From Thermoanaerobaculia bacterium (GTDB lineage: Bacteria; Acidobacteriota; Thermoanaerobaculia; Gp7-AA8): a stretch of 38,182 nt of DNA. The position numbers and the translations under genes are program-made. Under the pieces are notes generated by a model, which was not told the origin of the DNA, did no database searches, and saw nothing but the letters and a program-made list of their open reading frames with translations. Below are positions 16,057-23,013 of the stretch, in pieces (the stretch's first letter is position 1; each line of letters starts with the position of its first letter). The stretch is taken from contig JADGNY010000065.1 in assembly GCA_017883235.1 (NCBI GenBank), forward strand, positions 1 to 38,182, written 5' to 3'.

Positions 16057-17321
16057 GCGCGCTCCCCGCCGAGGTTCCGGCCGCCGATCCGCGGGAACGC
16101 TTTCTCGACGTGGCATGGTCGATCGGCATGCGCCTCTGCCGCGATGCCATCTGGGATGGCGACCGCTGCAACTGGCTGGGCGACTCGATGGAAGCGCACG
16201 GAGGCGAGTGGAAGGTCGCGCATAAATCATTCGGACCCGATCTCTACTCCGGGACGATCGGCATCGCTCTCTTTCTGGCGCGGTTGCATCGCATGCGTCC
16301 CGATACGGTGCTTGCACAGACGGCGCGCGGCGCCATCCGTCAGGCGCTATCGAAAGCGGATGAGATTCCGCCGGGATTTCGCCACGCCCTCTACAGCGGC
16401 TGGGTCGGCATCGCCCTGGTGTTGCTGGACGCGGCGCAGCTCCTCGGTGAGCCGCCGCTGAAGAAGGAAGCACTCCGTCTCGTCGACGGACAGCTCGGGC
16501 ACGAGATCGAGCCGATGTCGCTCGACGTCATCAGCGGCGCGGCCGGGGCGATCGCCGGACTCTGCGCCATCGATCGCCGGCTCGGCGGCGATCGTTATCT
16601 CGACGAGGCGCGCCGTCTTGGCGAGCATTTGCTGACGCACGCCCATCGCGACGACGACGCCTGGTCGTGGACGACGATGCCGCCCCTCGGGCCGCAGGAG
16701 CAGAAGGACCTCGCCGGCTACTCGCACGGCGCCGCCGGCATCGCACTGGCGCTGCTCGAACTGTTCGTCCGCACGAAGGACGACCGGTTCATGGAGGGGG
16801 CCCTCGGCGGTTTCGCCTACGAGCGGAGGCACTTCTCCGTCGAGCAGCAGAACTGGCCCGACTTTCGTTCGTTCGCTTCGCCGACACCGCAGCAACTCGG
16901 CTATTCGCTGGCCTGGTGCCATGGCGCGCCGGGCATCGGCCTCTCCCGTCTGCGCGCGTTCCACCTCACGGACGATGAGACCTATCGCCGCGAAGCCGAG
17001 TCGGCCATCGGCGGCACCTACCGGCCGCTGACGATGGCCTCCGGCGCCGATGGTTACTCCCTCTGCCACGGTCTCGGCGGGAACGCGGAGCTCTTCATCG
17101 CCGCCGCGGACACCCTCGGCGACGAACGCTATCGCGCCGTCGCCGAGTCGGTCGGCGACCGCGGCATCCACGCCGTCCACCTGAACCGCAACCCCTGGCC
17201 CTGCGGTGTCCTGTCCGGCGGCGAGACGCCGAACCTTATGCTCGGCACCGCGGGGATCGGCTATTTCTACCTGCGCCTCTACGACTCCGCCGCGGTGCCC
17301 TCGGTGCTGCTGGTAGCGTAA
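16053..17321 (+). CDS. LanC-like lanthionine cyclase
   Basis: This 422-residue alpha-toroid has the LanC repeats and an intact active site: Asp158 in S-L-D158-V-I-S-G-A-A-G, His225 in G-Y-S-H225-G-A-A-G, and zinc ligands Cys289 in A-W-C-H-G-A-P-G and Cys338-His339 in S-L-C-H-G-L-G-G-N. These correspond to nisin cyclase NisC Asp141, His212, Cys284, Cys330 and His331. LanC enzymes add Cys thiols to dehydroamino acids, making (methyl)lanthionine. The start overlaps the HopA1 stop (ATGA), so kinase, lyase and cyclase are made as a coupled set. A standalone LanC beside APH/HopA1 genes, not fused to a LanM/LanL kinase, points to a class V-like arrangement. Confidence 0.93.
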   Translation: MSALPAEVPAADPRERFLDVAWSIGMRLCRDAIWDGDRCNWLGDSMEAHGGEWKVAHKSFGPDLYSGTIGIALFLARLHRMRPDTVLAQTARGAIRQALSKADEIPPGFRHALYSGWVGIALVLLDAAQLLGEPPLKKEALRLVDGQLGHEIEPMSLDVISGAAGAIAGLCAIDRRLGGDRYLDEARRLGEHLLTHAHRDDDAWSWTTMPPLGPQEQKDLAGYSHGAAGIALALLELFVRTKDDRFMEGALGGFAYERRHFSVEQQNWPDFRSFASPTPQQLGYSLAWCHGAPGIGLSRLRAFHLTDDETYRREAESAIGGTYRPLTMASGADGYSLCHGLGGNAELFIAAADTLGDERYRAVAESVGDRGIHAVHLNRNPWPCGVLSGGETPNLMLGTAGIGYFYLRLYDSAAVPSVLLVA

Positions 17322-17358
17322 CTGCGCTTCGCGCGTTGTCGGTTGTCGGTTGTCGCGG
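17322..17358 (+). repeat. Stop-anchored repeat CTGCGC-TTC-GCGCGTTGTC
   Basis: The repeat starts on the base after the LanC TAA. GCGC-TTC-GCGC forms a small stem and is followed by three GTTGTCG words. The same element follows the stop codons at 18428, 21334, 21859 and, nearby, 30838. It probably acts as the 3' end of the transcript. Confidence 0.7.
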
Positions 17359-17460
17359 TTCAGCCACTCGAACGCAGCCGGTTCGGAGTCGACTCAAGGT
17401 GTCCGCGTGGTCGACTCACGATATACGCATGGTCGGCCCTCGGTAACCACGTGCACCCGC

Positions 17461-17853
17461 TCCTGTAGCAACGCTACCCCCTCGTGTACCAACGCTACAC
17501 CCCCCGTGTACCAACGGGACACCCATCGTGTCCCAACGGATACACACCGCGGCCCAACGGGACACACACCGCGTCCCAACGGCCATCCACCGCGTCCCAA
17601 CCGCCATCCACCGCGTCCCAACAGGACGCACACCGCGTCCCAACGGCCATCCACCGCGTCCCAACGGCCATCCACCGCGTCCCAGCGGGACAACCACCCC
17701 GCCCAACCGGACAACCACCCCCGCCCAACCGGACAACCACCCCGCCCAACCGGACAACCACCCCCGCCCAACCGGACAACCACCCCCGCCCAACCGGACA
17801 CACACACGTCCCAACCGGACACACACACGTCCCAACGCGACCACCCTCGGTGC
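17461..17853. repeat. Minisatellite of about 18 hairpin-like 21-22 bp units
   Basis: Eighteen degenerate units align on CCAACNGGACA...CACC. Several units are themselves palindromes around a central AAC with different but matching arms: GTAGC-AAC-GCTAC, GTGTCCC-like/GGGACAC, GCGTCC-CAACA-GGACGC, GTCCC-AGC-GGGAC. The array lacks stop codons in several frames on both strands, which creates long spurious frames of Pro/Thr/Arg repeats. I see no start signals or codon bias for a gene. It lies 140 bp after the cyclase stop. Confidence 0.8.
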
Positions 17854-17938
17854 GCACGTTCGCGCGCATGGTGCTGCAAGTTCGTTTTGCATGGCCCTGT
17901 ACTACTAGTCGTGGTTTCTGCGCACAATGAGAAGATTT

Positions 17939-18112
17939 CGGTTGCGCGCGGAGGCGCGCACGCACAATTCAGCCCCGCGCTCGGCGTAGCGCGAGCGCGG
18001 GGGCACCGGTGGTGATGTGGAAGTGCGGCCGCGGAGGCGGCCGCCACAAGAGCTGGCGTATCGCGCTTCTGTTGCGAACCAGGCGGCGTTGTACCGGCCG
18101 CCTCCGCGGCCG
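17939..18112. repeat. Cluster of GC-rich palindromes
   Basis: Positions 17939-17975 match the repeat at 7797-7833. CCGCGCTCG pairs with CGAGCGCGG near 17980-18001. An exact 18-bp arm at 18026-18043 (CGGCCGCGGAGGCGGCCG) is inverted at 18095-18112. No gene was found in this part of the spacer. Confidence 0.65.
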
Positions 18113-18158
18113 GCAAATTGGCGACACCTTCGTGCCCCGCGCTCGCGCTTCCTTACAT

Positions 18159-18222
18159 CGAGAGTCCTTCTCGCCCAGCGCTTTTCATCTGGGGGAGAAG
18201 GTGCCGAAGGCGGATGAGGGGG
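18159..18222 (+). repeat. REP-like element, copy 1 (GGGAGAAGGTGCCGAAGGCGGATGAGGG)
   Basis: CGAGAGTCCTTCTCGCCCAGC-loop-CTGGGGGAGAAG forms a stem and is followed by GTGCCGAAGGCGGATGAGGGGG. Two more copies lie at 21528-21593 and, inverted, at 21681-21748. Related sequences are a well-known dispersed repeat in many proteobacterial and environmental genomes. Confidence 0.8.
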
Positions 18223-18397
18223 CCGTGCTTGCCGCGCCCTGGCCGGCATCCAGGTTTTGGTTGCGGGTACGCCGACCTGTGTACATCGTTACGCGGCATT
18301 CACGGTCATGCCGGCCACGAGCAGTACTCCGGGCCGTGTGCGCGTTTTTCGCCGGCCATCCTACCGCGCGAACCTGCGGCGCAGGCGCCCGGGGTAC

Positions 18398-18427
18398 CGA
18401 CAACCGACAACGCGCGAAGCGCCGCTC
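18398..18427 (-). repeat. Stop-anchored repeat, copy after GlsB-like gene
   Basis: Read on the minus strand: the TAG stop (18428-18430), then GAGCGGCGCTTCGCGCGTTG TCGG. The GCGC-TTC-GCGC stem and GTTGTCGG words are the same as after the LanC gene. Confidence 0.7.
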
Positions 18428-18676
18428 CTACCTTCGTTTTATCAGCCGCACCAGGAACAACAGAATGATCGCGCCGACGAAGGCGACGATCAGGCTGCCG
18501 ATCCGGCCGCCGCCCGGCCAGAGACCGAGTTGCCCGAAGAGCCAACCACCCAGAAGGGCTCCGATGACGCCGACGACAATGTCACCGAGCAGGCCGAACC
18601 CTCTTCCCTTCATGAATTGTCCGGCCAGCCAGCCGGCGATCGCACCGATGATCAGAAACCATAGCAATTCAGTCAT
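18428..18676 (-). CDS. GlsB/YeaQ/YmgE-family small membrane protein
   Basis: This 82-residue protein has three hydrophobic Gly-rich helices: 3-20 (L-L-W-F-L-I-I-G-A-I-A-G-W-L-A-G), 29-50 (L-L-G-D-I-V-V-G-V-I-G-A-L-L-G-G-W-L-F) and 58-78 (R-I-G-S-L-I-V-A-F-V-G-A-I-I-L-L). This is the transglycosylase-associated/GlsB pattern (K-G-x-G-F-G-L-L-G-D-I-V-V-G). The family is general-stress associated with unclear biochemistry. A purine-rich GAAGAGGG Shine-Dalgarno precedes the ATG at 18676. A longer frame runs upstream but overlaps the divergent gene. Confidence 0.92.
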   Translation of the reverse strand: MTELLWFLIIGAIAGWLAGQFMKGRGFGLLGDIVVGVIGALLGGWLFGQLGLWPGGGRIGSLIVAFVGAIILLFLVRLIKRR

Positions 18677-18758
18677 AGAGTCCCTCTTCCTGGAAGCAAC
18701 CTCAGCACATTCGTTGCCATGTCTGCACGGATAAAAGACGGAAGCCCATCCATAGGCG

Positions 18759-18764
18759 TAAACT
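18759..18764 (+). promoter_or_regulatory. -10-like TAAACT box for leaderless start
   Basis: TAAACT ends nine bases before the ATG at 18774 with no Shine-Dalgarno in between. Confidence 0.5.
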
Positions 18765-18773
18765 ACTGACATC

Positions 18774-19835
18774 ATGAACAACGATGAGCTGGCCATCGAA
18801 GGTCTGTCCGATGACGATCGAAACTTCGCCGGATCGCGTTTCGCCGAGGTGCGCGACGCGATCTTCGCCAACCCGTACCAGAAGATCTGGGGAGCGCCGG
18901 GGGAGCCGCCGTTCGAGAGGTTCCCGGTCACGTTCGGCACGGTCATGCGCGGCCTCCTCGCCAGGGGGAAGCCGTGGGTTCTGCTCGCCGCGGCGCGCCG
19001 CACGCTGGCTTCGAAGGCCGACTTGCGCTGGGGGCGGGATGGCAAAGGCTATCGGCGACTCCTCCACGCCAACGCCATCTGCCTGACCGGAATGTGGGAG
19101 ATCACCGAGGAAACGCCGTACAGCGGCTACTTCAGGAAAGGCAGCCGAGGACTGGTCATCGCGCGTTACTCGACCTGCTGTACGGAAACGCGGCGCGGCC
19201 ACACCCGCTCGCCATCGCTGGTCGGCCGCGTCTATCCGACGACGGATCCCGAGCATACCGAGCGCCTTCAGCCGGCGGGTTTCATCACCCAGCAGGACAT
19301 CGGCGGCGTAGACACCGACACCATCAACGAGGCGGTGCTGCGCAATGCTCCCAACACCACCGTCTTCCGCCGCGGCCTCGGCTTTCCGACGTTGCTGGCA
19401 TCCGGGGTCGCCTTCAAGCGCGCCGAGACAGAGCCGACCATCCGGCAGGTCTACGAGATCGCGGAGCTCGGCCTCCCCGCCGGCGAACCGACGCGGTCGC
19501 CGGCGTACCTGCAGTTCACCGTCATCCCCGAGCAGCCGGTCATCCCCGGCGAGGCCCTCGACTTCCGCGACGAGATCATGGCCCAGATCTACGACCGCGG
19601 AGATCCGCTCCCCAAACGCACCCTCACCTTCCGCATCGAAACGACCGACGAAGGCAAAACGCTCGGCAAGGGCTCCCTGAAGGAACGGCGCGAGTTCAAC
19701 AACTGGCGAACGGTGGGCAAGCTGACCTTCAACGCCGCGGTCGCCTCCTACAACGGCGACCACGTCCTCCACTTCCATCATCCGCGGTGGAGGGAGGACC
19801 GGAATGATCCGACGACGGTGCATGAGGGGAAGTGA
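18774..19835 (+). CDS. Conserved protein resembling the catalase fold
   Basis: This 353-residue soluble protein has no signal peptide. Residues about 98-130 (H-A-N-A-I-C-L-T-G-M-W-E-I-T-E-E-T-P-Y-S-G-Y-F then G-S-R-G-L-V-I-A-R-Y-S) resemble the start of the catalase beta-barrel (G-x-F-x-V-T-x-D ... F ... G ... x-R-F-S). The C-terminal F-N-N-W-R-T-V-G-K-L-T-F and H-F-H-H-P-R-W-R-E-D-R-N blocks recall catalase-related peroxidases. The catalytic His context and a heme-ligand Arg-x-x-x-Tyr are not evident to me, so heme binding is unproven. It diverges from the GlsB-like gene, which also hints at a stress role. Confidence 0.65.
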   Translation: MNNDELAIEGLSDDDRNFAGSRFAEVRDAIFANPYQKIWGAPGEPPFERFPVTFGTVMRGLLARGKPWVLLAAARRTLASKADLRWGRDGKGYRRLLHANAICLTGMWEITEETPYSGYFRKGSRGLVIARYSTCCTETRRGHTRSPSLVGRVYPTTDPEHTERLQPAGFITQQDIGGVDTDTINEAVLRNAPNTTVFRRGLGFPTLLASGVAFKRAETEPTIRQVYEIAELGLPAGEPTRSPAYLQFTVIPEQPVIPGEALDFRDEIMAQIYDRGDPLPKRTLTFRIETTDEGKTLGKGSLKERREFNNWRTVGKLTFNAAVASYNGDHVLHFHHPRWREDRNDPTTVHEGK

Positions 19836-20162
19836 ATCGGGCCGCCGAATAGCGTGACCTGATCCGTCGTGACGGCCCGATCGTTGATGATGACGATTTC
19901 GACGTCATCACACTTTCGTTCAGGCTGGCAGGCGCCGGAGGCGTCCATTTTGCCGCGCTAGCGGCAATAAGACGGTAGACAGTGGTGCGAGCGTTTTTTG
20001 CGAGTACCCCTGGTAAAGAGATGTCAAGGTTTGGTGCCGCGTCAGCGGCACTTTCGCCGGCGTTAGCCGGCGAAAGATCGTAGCCCCCGGTTTCAACCGG
20101 GGGCTACGATCTCAAGCCGGCTTCGCCGGCAAAACGTCCAAACGCCGAACGGAACTACTGAC
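19836..20162. repeat. Palindrome cluster between genes
   Basis: There is no gene here. CTTTCGCCGGC-gtta-GCCGGCGAAAG (20051-20076) is directly followed by a perfect 17-bp stem with a 2-base loop at 20076-20111 (GATCGTAGCCCCCGGTT / inverse). Then comes GCCGGC-TTC-GCCGGC near 20116-20130. GCCGC-gtca-GCGGC lies near 20036-20049. These are strong hairpins on either strand. The CCCCCGGTTTCAACCGGGGG type recurs in environmental genomes. Confidence 0.8.
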
Positions 20163-20315
20163 CTACTCCTCTCCGCTGTTTTCTGTCCCATCAGGGTTCA
20201 CGCTTCGTAGCCGGGGTCTGACGACAGCTTCCTCTTCCCACGCCGTTGGATCGTCAGCCTCGGACACTACGATCGCATCGATCTCTTTCTCGGTTCTGTC
20301 GTTCTTCTGACTCAT
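20163..20315 (-). CDS. Small acidic protein, possible orphan antitoxin-like
   Basis: This 50-residue protein starts at ATG 20315 (MSQKNDRTEKEIDAIVVSEA...). The pattern K-E-I-D-A-I-V-V-x-E-A-D-D-x-x-A-W-E-x-x-x-x-V-R-P-R recalls the N terminus of small DNA-binding antitoxins seen next to BrnT/RelE-like toxins. No toxin lies beside it and the usual ribbon-helix-helix end is missing, so it may be a remnant. The Shine-Dalgarno is weak. An upstream ATG at 20345 would add ten residues. Confidence 0.4.
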   Translation of the reverse strand: MSQKNDRTEKEIDAIVVSEADDPTAWEEEAVVRPRLRSVNPDGTENSGEE

Positions 20316-20373
20316 CGATCCCAACCTGTAATGAAAACTTCCCAACCGGTGAAGGAAGTATTGTGCACCGCCG

Positions 20374-20436
20374 AGCGACTAATGGGGCAGTCCCGGCGAC
20401 TCATCGGGCCCTCCCAGCGACTCATGGGGGAGGCTC
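20374..20436 (+). repeat. Three tandem 21-bp units GCGACTCATGGGG
   Basis: The units GCGACTAATGGGGCAGTCCCG, GCGACTCATCGGGCCCTCCCA and GCGACTCATGGGGGAGGCTC lie upstream of the YtxH-like gene. They could be a small minisatellite or binding-site array. The function is unknown. Confidence 0.5.
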
Positions 20437-20482
20437 AAAGCCCAAAGCGCCATTCTGGCCGCACCCTTGCAACTACATCTGC

Positions 20483-20692
20483 ATGTTCAACAAAACCAGC
20501 AGTTTCAAGAGTTTCGCATACACGTTCCTTCTCGGAGCACTCACCGGAGCGGCAGTGGCCCTGCTTTATGCACCGATGACCGGGAAGAAGATGCAGCGGA
20601 AGGTTGCAGATGTGACCGACAAGGTCAAGGACGTAGTCGAGGACTCCGTCGACAACGTTCAAACCATCCTCCGCAAAGTCGCGAACGCGTAA
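20483..20692 (+). CDS. YtxH-domain small membrane-anchored protein
   Basis: This 69-residue protein has one N-terminal transmembrane segment at about 11-31 (F-A-Y-T-F-L-L-G-A-L-T-G-A-A-V-A-L-L-Y-A-P). It is followed by M-T-G-K-K-M-Q-R-K-V and an amphipathic helix with V-x-D-x-V-K-D-V-V-E-D-S-V-D-N-V. G-x-x-x-G-A-x-x-A-L-L-x-A-P-x-x-G-K-x-x-R is the YtxH signature, found in stress-associated proteins. I chose ATG 20483 because the longer open frame upstream passes through repeats. Confidence 0.85.
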   Translation: MFNKTSSFKSFAYTFLLGALTGAAVALLYAPMTGKKMQRKVADVTDKVKDVVEDSVDNVQTILRKVANA

Positions 20693-20809
20693 CCCCTTCT
20701 GGCCGTCGCGCCGGTGTGCTGCGTTCCCGGGCACGCCGGCGCATCCACGTCGCGCCTTCGCGTGAACATTGATCTCACGCGAAGACCCGAAGACGCGAAA
20801 GGGTAGGCT

Positions 20810-20844
20810 GACAACCGATAACCGACAACGCGCGAAGCGCAGTC
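20810..20844 (-). repeat. CTGCGCTTCGCGCGTTGTCGG repeat not next to a minus-strand stop
   Basis: On the minus strand this reads GACTGCGCTTCGCGCGTTGT followed by CGG and further GTTATCGGTTGTC words. It is the one copy with no minus-strand gene ending beside it. It lies 47 bases before the Spy-like start. Confidence 0.6.
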
Positions 20845-20890
20845 ATATAGCGAGCCATCCGGATGCACTAACCAGCCGAAGGAGAACGCC

Positions 20891-21334
20891 ATGAAGAAGA
20901 CCTGCCTCGCCGTTGCCTCCCTGATCGCATTGATGATGCTCCATCCCGCGACCGTGCGCGCGGGCGCAGGTGAACTTCCCCCGCCGATCGCATTCGTGAG
21001 CAACTTCCTTCAGCTTTCAGATGCGCAGACGGCATCTCTCATCGGGATGATTCAAAGCCGCGACGCCGCGATGCGGCCCATCGCCGAAGCACTGCAGGCC
21101 AAACAGCAGGCGCTTCAGAACCTCCTCGACACGCCCAATCCCGATGCCGCGGCAGTCGGAACGCTGATGGTCGAGATCAACACCGGCCAGCACCAGATCG
21201 CGGCGATCGCCCAATCCGCCGCCGCCTCATTCGCCGCCACGCTGACTGACGAACAGAAGCAGCGCATGAATTTCGTTCACCAGGCCGAACAGGTCGCGCC
21301 GGTCATTCCAGCGTTCAAGGCGTTGGGGCTGTAA
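20891..21334 (+). CDS. Spy/CpxP-like periplasmic protein
   Basis: The protein has 147 residues with signal peptide 1-24 (K-K-T-C-L-A-V-A-S-L-I-A-L-M-M-L ... R-A-G-A). The mature part is all alpha-helical. L-Q-L-S-D-A-Q-T-A-S-L (about 41-51) and L-T-D-E-Q-K-Q-R-M (about 117-125) are the L-T-x-x-Q-type repeats of the Spy/CpxP family of periplasmic chaperone and stress or metal-response proteins. A strong GAAGGAG Shine-Dalgarno precedes the ATG. A tandem repeat begins directly after the TAA. Confidence 0.8.
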   Translation: MKKTCLAVASLIALMMLHPATVRAGAGELPPPIAFVSNFLQLSDAQTASLIGMIQSRDAAMRPIAEALQAKQQALQNLLDTPNPDAAAVGTLMVEINTGQHQIAAIAQSAAASFAATLTDEQKQRMNFVHQAEQVAPVIPAFKALGL

Positions 21335-21445
21335 CTGCGCCTTCGGCGCGTTGTCTGCGCTCCGCGCGTTGTCTGCGCTGGCGCGCGTTGTCTGCGCTGG
21401 CGCGCGTTGTCTGCGCTGGCGCGCGTTGTCTGCGGCTGCAGCCGC
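21335..21445 (+). repeat. Tandemly amplified stop-anchored repeat (5-6 units)
   Basis: The repeat starts on the base after the TAA at 21332-21334. Units read CTGCGCC-TTC-GGCGCGTTGT, CTGCGC-TCC-GCGCGTTGT, three CTGCGC-TGGC-GCGCGTTGT, and a diverged CTGCGGCTGCAGCCGCG. Each unit keeps a GCGC..GCGC stem although loop and flanks vary. It is an amplified form of the single element at 17322. Confidence 0.8.
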
Positions 21446-21527
21446 GTGGCCTGAAATCATCGCTTACTGGTTGTTTAGCCCGCATTTCTCACACTCTCAC
21501 TGAAATCGTCGGCACCCTGTACCTCGT

Positions 21528-21748
21528 CGAGAGCCCTTCTCCCCCAGCGCTTTTCAGCTGGGGGAGAAGGTGCCGACAGGCGGATGAGGGGGCGTTTCAC
21601 GCATACGTAACTTGCGCACGACTCGTGCTTTTAGGCTGTCTCGAAGGCCCGTGTTGCAAGATCGTTCATGTCACGTATACGCCCCCCTCATCCGCCTTCG
21701 GCACCTTCTCCCCCCGCAAAAAAACCGCGGGGGGAGAAGGACTCTCGA
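21528..21748. repeat. Inverted pair of REP-like elements
   Basis: Copy 2 (21528-21593) has the stem CTTCTCCCCCAGC / GCTGGGGGAGAAG and then GTGCCGACAGGCGGATGAGG. Copy 3 (21681-21748) is the same element in opposite orientation. Between them is an 87-bp spacer with no gene. This matches the BIME arrangement of REP sequences. Confidence 0.8.
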
Positions 21749-21831
21749 CGAAGGGAGTGGCAAGGCTCTCGAGGGAACAATTCAAGATCGTGTGAGAAAT
21801 GCAGATTAGTGACCACGCGCCCGCAGGCGCA

Positions 21832-21858
21832 GACAACCGACAACGCGCGAAGCGCAGC
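21832..21858 (-). repeat. Stop-anchored repeat after substrate-binding protein
   Basis: On the minus strand the TAG stop (21859-21861) is followed by GCTGCGCTTCGCGCGTTGTC and GGTTGTC, the same element as after LanC. Confidence 0.7.
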
Positions 21859-22995
21859 CTACGGCTGTATCCACCCCGCGAAGTGCGTCGTACCGCCGTC
21901 GATCTTGATCATCGCGACCGGCTTGATCGGATCGCGGCCGGGGCCCATGGAGATGACGCCGGAGACGCCCTGGTAATCCTTCGTGGCGGCGATCTGATCG
22001 CGGATGGCTTTGCCGTCCAGCGATCCGGCGCGCTTGATGGCGTTCGTCAGCACGTAGAGCGCGTCGTAGCCGAGGGCGGAGTTCGCGTCGGGATTCTTGC
22101 CGGAGCGCTTGCGGATCTCGGCGACGAAACGCTGCACCGCGGGGCGCGGCTCGTCGAAGAAGTAATGATCGGAGAAATAGCATCCGTCGACCGACTTGCC
22201 GCCGATCTGGATCACCGTCGGAGAGTCCCAGCCGTCGCCGCCCACCATCGGAACGGTGATGCCGAGGTCGCGGGCCTGGATGGCGATCTGTCCGACCTCC
22301 GTGTAGAAGCCGGGGATGAACAGCACCTGCGGGTTGGCCCCCTTGATCGCCGTCAGTTGCGGACGGAAATCGCTGTCTCCGCCGCTGTAACTCTGCTCGG
22401 CCACGATCTTGCCGCCGAGGGCCGTGAGCTCCTTTCGGATCACCTCGGCCAGTCCCACCGAGTAGTCGTTCTTGTTGTCGCGCAGGATGGCCGCGGTCGT
22501 CACGTGCAGAGTGTTCCGCGCAAACATCGCAATCGCTTTCCCCTGGTACGGATCGGTGAAGCAGACGCGGAAGATGTAGTCGCCCTTCTTCGTGACCGCC
22601 GGGTTTGTCGACGACGGCGAGATCATTGGCACCTTCGACGCCTGGGCAATCGGCGCGGCGGCGAGCGACTGGTTCGATGAGTTCTCGCCGAGGATGGCGA
22701 TGACATTGTCGTGCGTGATCAGCTTCGTCACGACGGACGCCGCTTCCTCCGCCTTGCCCTGATCGTCTTCGGTAACGAGCCGGATTTTCCTGCCGAGGAC
22801 TCCGCCGTTCTTGTTGATCTCCTCGGCGGCGAGTTGTTCACCCTGCACCGTGGCCTGGCCGAACGCGGCCTCGGAACCGCTGGTCGCGGCGTAGACGCCT
22901 ACGGGGATGTCGGCCGGAGCGGAACTCTTTTGTTCGGTGGGACGGCAGCTCAGAAGCGCCGCGATGCAGAGAGAAATCGAAATGATCCGGTTCAT
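21859..22995 (-). CDS. ABC-type branched-chain amino-acid substrate-binding lipoprotein
   Basis: This 378-residue LivJ-type (Peripla_BP_6) receptor has a lipoprotein signal ending A-A-L-L-S-C17. The mature start I-P-V-G-V-Y-A-A-T-S-G is typical, followed by A-A-E-E-I-N-K-N-G-G-V-L-G-R-K-I-R-L-V-T-E-D-D-Q-G-K and G-E-N-S-S-N-Q-S-L-A-A-A-P-I-A. The family binds amino acids or amides in the periplasm for LivHMGF import. No permease or ATPase gene is in the window, so it works with a distant transporter or as a sensor receptor. TAAACT nine bases upstream indicates a leaderless start. Confidence 0.92.
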   Translation of the reverse strand: MNRIISISLCIAALLSCRPTEQKSSAPADIPVGVYAATSGSEAAFGQATVQGEQLAAEEINKNGGVLGRKIRLVTEDDQGKAEEAASVVTKLITHDNVIAILGENSSNQSLAAAPIAQASKVPMISPSSTNPAVTKKGDYIFRVCFTDPYQGKAIAMFARNTLHVTTAAILRDNKNDYSVGLAEVIRKELTALGGKIVAEQSYSGGDSDFRPQLTAIKGANPQVLFIPGFYTEVGQIAIQARDLGITVPMVGGDGWDSPTVIQIGGKSVDGCYFSDHYFFDEPRPAVQRFVAEIRKRSGKNPDANSALGYDALYVLTNAIKRAGSLDGKAIRDQIAATKDYQGVSGVISMGPGRDPIKPVAMIKIDGGTTHFAGWIQP

Positions 22996-23004
22996 AGGGC
23001 GCGA

Positions 23005-23010
23005 AGTTTA
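23005..23010 (-). promoter_or_regulatory. -10-like TAAACT box for leaderless start
   Basis: On the minus strand TAAACT ends nine bases before the ATG at 22995. The box lies in the short gap after the upstream membrane protein gene, so the binding protein probably has its own promoter. Confidence 0.5.
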
Positions 23011-23013
23011 CCG

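Noticed and set aside
17461..17853. CRISPR array
   Set aside because: Units are 21-22 bp with no unique spacers between them, and no cas genes are present. It is a tandem repeat.
17350..18116. Long Pro/Thr/Arg-rich frames on both strands
   Set aside because: They run through the 21-22 bp minisatellite, which lacks stops in many frames. There is no ribosome-binding site or consistent codon bias, and both strands are equally open.
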